A stretch of DNA of 64,000 nucleotides. Origin: Psychrobacter sp. Choline-02u-9 (GTDB lineage: Bacteria; Pseudomonadota; Gammaproteobacteria; Pseudomonadales; Moraxellaceae). Numbering within the stretch: position 1 is the first letter of the stretch; each line of letters begins with the position of its first letter. This document shows, one piece after another, positions 63,558 to 64,000 of this stretch. The notes under the pieces were generated by a model. It was not told the DNA's origin. It ran no database searches and saw nothing but the letters and a program-made list of their open reading frames with translations. Made by a program: the position numbers and the translations under genes. Where the stretch lies: assembly GCF_002836505.1 (NCBI RefSeq), contig NZ_PJBF01000047.1, forward strand, positions 16,498 to 80,497, in the 5' to 3' direction.

Positions 63558-64000
63558 TTATATAATATGGAACATCGCTTCTGTTTGCATATTATCATTA
63601 AGCGCTTGCACTTGCCCTATAGTGAAATCTACGGCTGTTGACGGCTCAGAGGCTACATTAAATACTTTAGTAGCAGTCTCATTAGCTGTATTTGCACTCA
63701 CTACATCAGCGCTTTCAAACACTAATTCATTATTATTTACATCAAGTAAGTCATCAATTTTAGGTAGCTTTATTTGCTCTGAATCTACAAAGGTAATCAT
63801 CTGGATAGTAGCGTCTGTATTATTGAAGGCTAAAGCAGCATTGTTACCATGATACATATCAATATTACCACCCAATGAGCTCATATCAATAAAGTCGTCA
63901 CTTGTGCTGTAAGCATCATTAGAAGAGTCTTCCGCTTCATCGAATGACATTATACTACGAGCATTGCTACCGCCAGTATTTACCATACTTTCGATATCTG
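63558..64000 (-). CDS. C-terminal part of an acidic, Asn/Asp-rich protein (gene continues beyond the window)
   Basis: The frame is open to the right edge: the codons before the ATG at 63984-63986 read D-I-E-S without a stop, so that ATG is probably internal. About 147 residues are visible. They contain no Cys, few basic residues and a pattern of hydrophobic strands (NIDMYHGNNAALAF, LPKIDDLLDVNNNELVF, TKVFNVAS). Such strands occur at the C-terminus of large repetitive surface proteins, but I do not recognise a family. The last residues (MFHII) are hydrophobic. Confidence 0.55.
   Translation of the reverse strand, partial: DIESMVNTGGSNARSIMSFDEAEDSSNDAYSTSDDFIDMSSLGGNIDMYHGNNAALAFNNTDATIQMITFVDSEQIKLPKIDDLLDVNNNELVFESADVVSANTANETATKVFNVASEPSTAVDFTIGQVQALNDNMQTEAMFHII

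Noticed and set aside
1..64000. CRISPR array, tRNA, rRNA or prophage
   Set aside because: No regularly spaced repeats, cloverleaf-like sequence, rRNA motif or phage gene was found in a full read of both strands by eye.

Overview
The window is a chromosomal segment of a Gram-negative gammaproteobacterium of the family Moraxellaceae, most likely Psychrobacter. The evidence is the moderate-to-low GC content, a short Hfq core with a long glycine-rich tail, a carboxynorspermidine (NspC type) polyamine pathway, and a full lipopolysaccharide export set (kdsD-kdsC-lptC-lptA-lptB). Nearly all of the sequence is ordinary core genome. I found no prophage, CRISPR array, rRNA or tRNA gene.

Layout. 1-7.2 kb: end of an outer-membrane barrel gene, an orphan phosphopantetheinyl transferase, pal, a conserved unknown, pepN and a class I DAHP synthase. 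7.6-11.4 kb: lpxB-rnhB and a CAP-domain lipoprotein. 11.5-17.1 kb: DUF924, the polyamine pair nspC and carboxynorspermidine synthase, and a secreted Fes-like esterase behind a good Fur box. 17.2-24.4 kb: htpX, ynfA, a 40-residue basic protein, queD-like gene, then tsaE-mutL-miaA-hfq. 24.6-30.2 kb: the Kdo/Lpt operon and radA. 30.3-38.7 kb: an RlpA-like protein, rodA, an M15 peptidase, an unknown lipoprotein, a pair of M16 proteins and a 49-residue lipoprotein. 38.9-47.0 kb: ftsY, ogt, a YebC protein, a K+ channel, an ABC1 kinase, aroQ, a cold-shock protein and a DEAD-box helicase. 47.1-60.1 kb: cbb3 oxidase assembly genes (TauE/SafE type and ccoS), a YdcF protein, murB, a small phosphatase, hslR, ilvA, rpiA, argF, alr, dnaB and pdxA. 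60.2-61.2 kb: a GC-rich transglutaminase-like gene next to an IS3-family remnant, the one clearly acquired piece. 61.5-64 kb: rsmA, apaH and the end of an unrecognised acidic protein.

Functional links. Several genes serve the envelope (pal, lpxB, Kdo/Lpt genes, rodA, murB, alr, RlpA-like, M15). tsaE, miaA, queD-like, rsmA and hslR act on tRNA or ribosomes. Convergent gene pairs usually share one strong bidirectional hairpin terminator, and five upstream regions carry an extended -10 element (TGn followed by a TATAAT-like hexamer).

Most interesting items. (1) Two families of short, gene-free repeats, each present twice. The members of one family lie 33 and 43 bases upstream of alr and murB, in the same orientation. 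(2) A perfect 15+15 inverted repeat at the predicted transcription start of the carboxynorspermidine synthase gene. (3) The Fur-box-linked secreted esterase. (4) The foreign transglutaminase-like gene. (5) Two small genes, a 40-aa basic protein and a 49-aa lipoprotein, that gene callers can miss. I did not find a convincing new multi-gene system.
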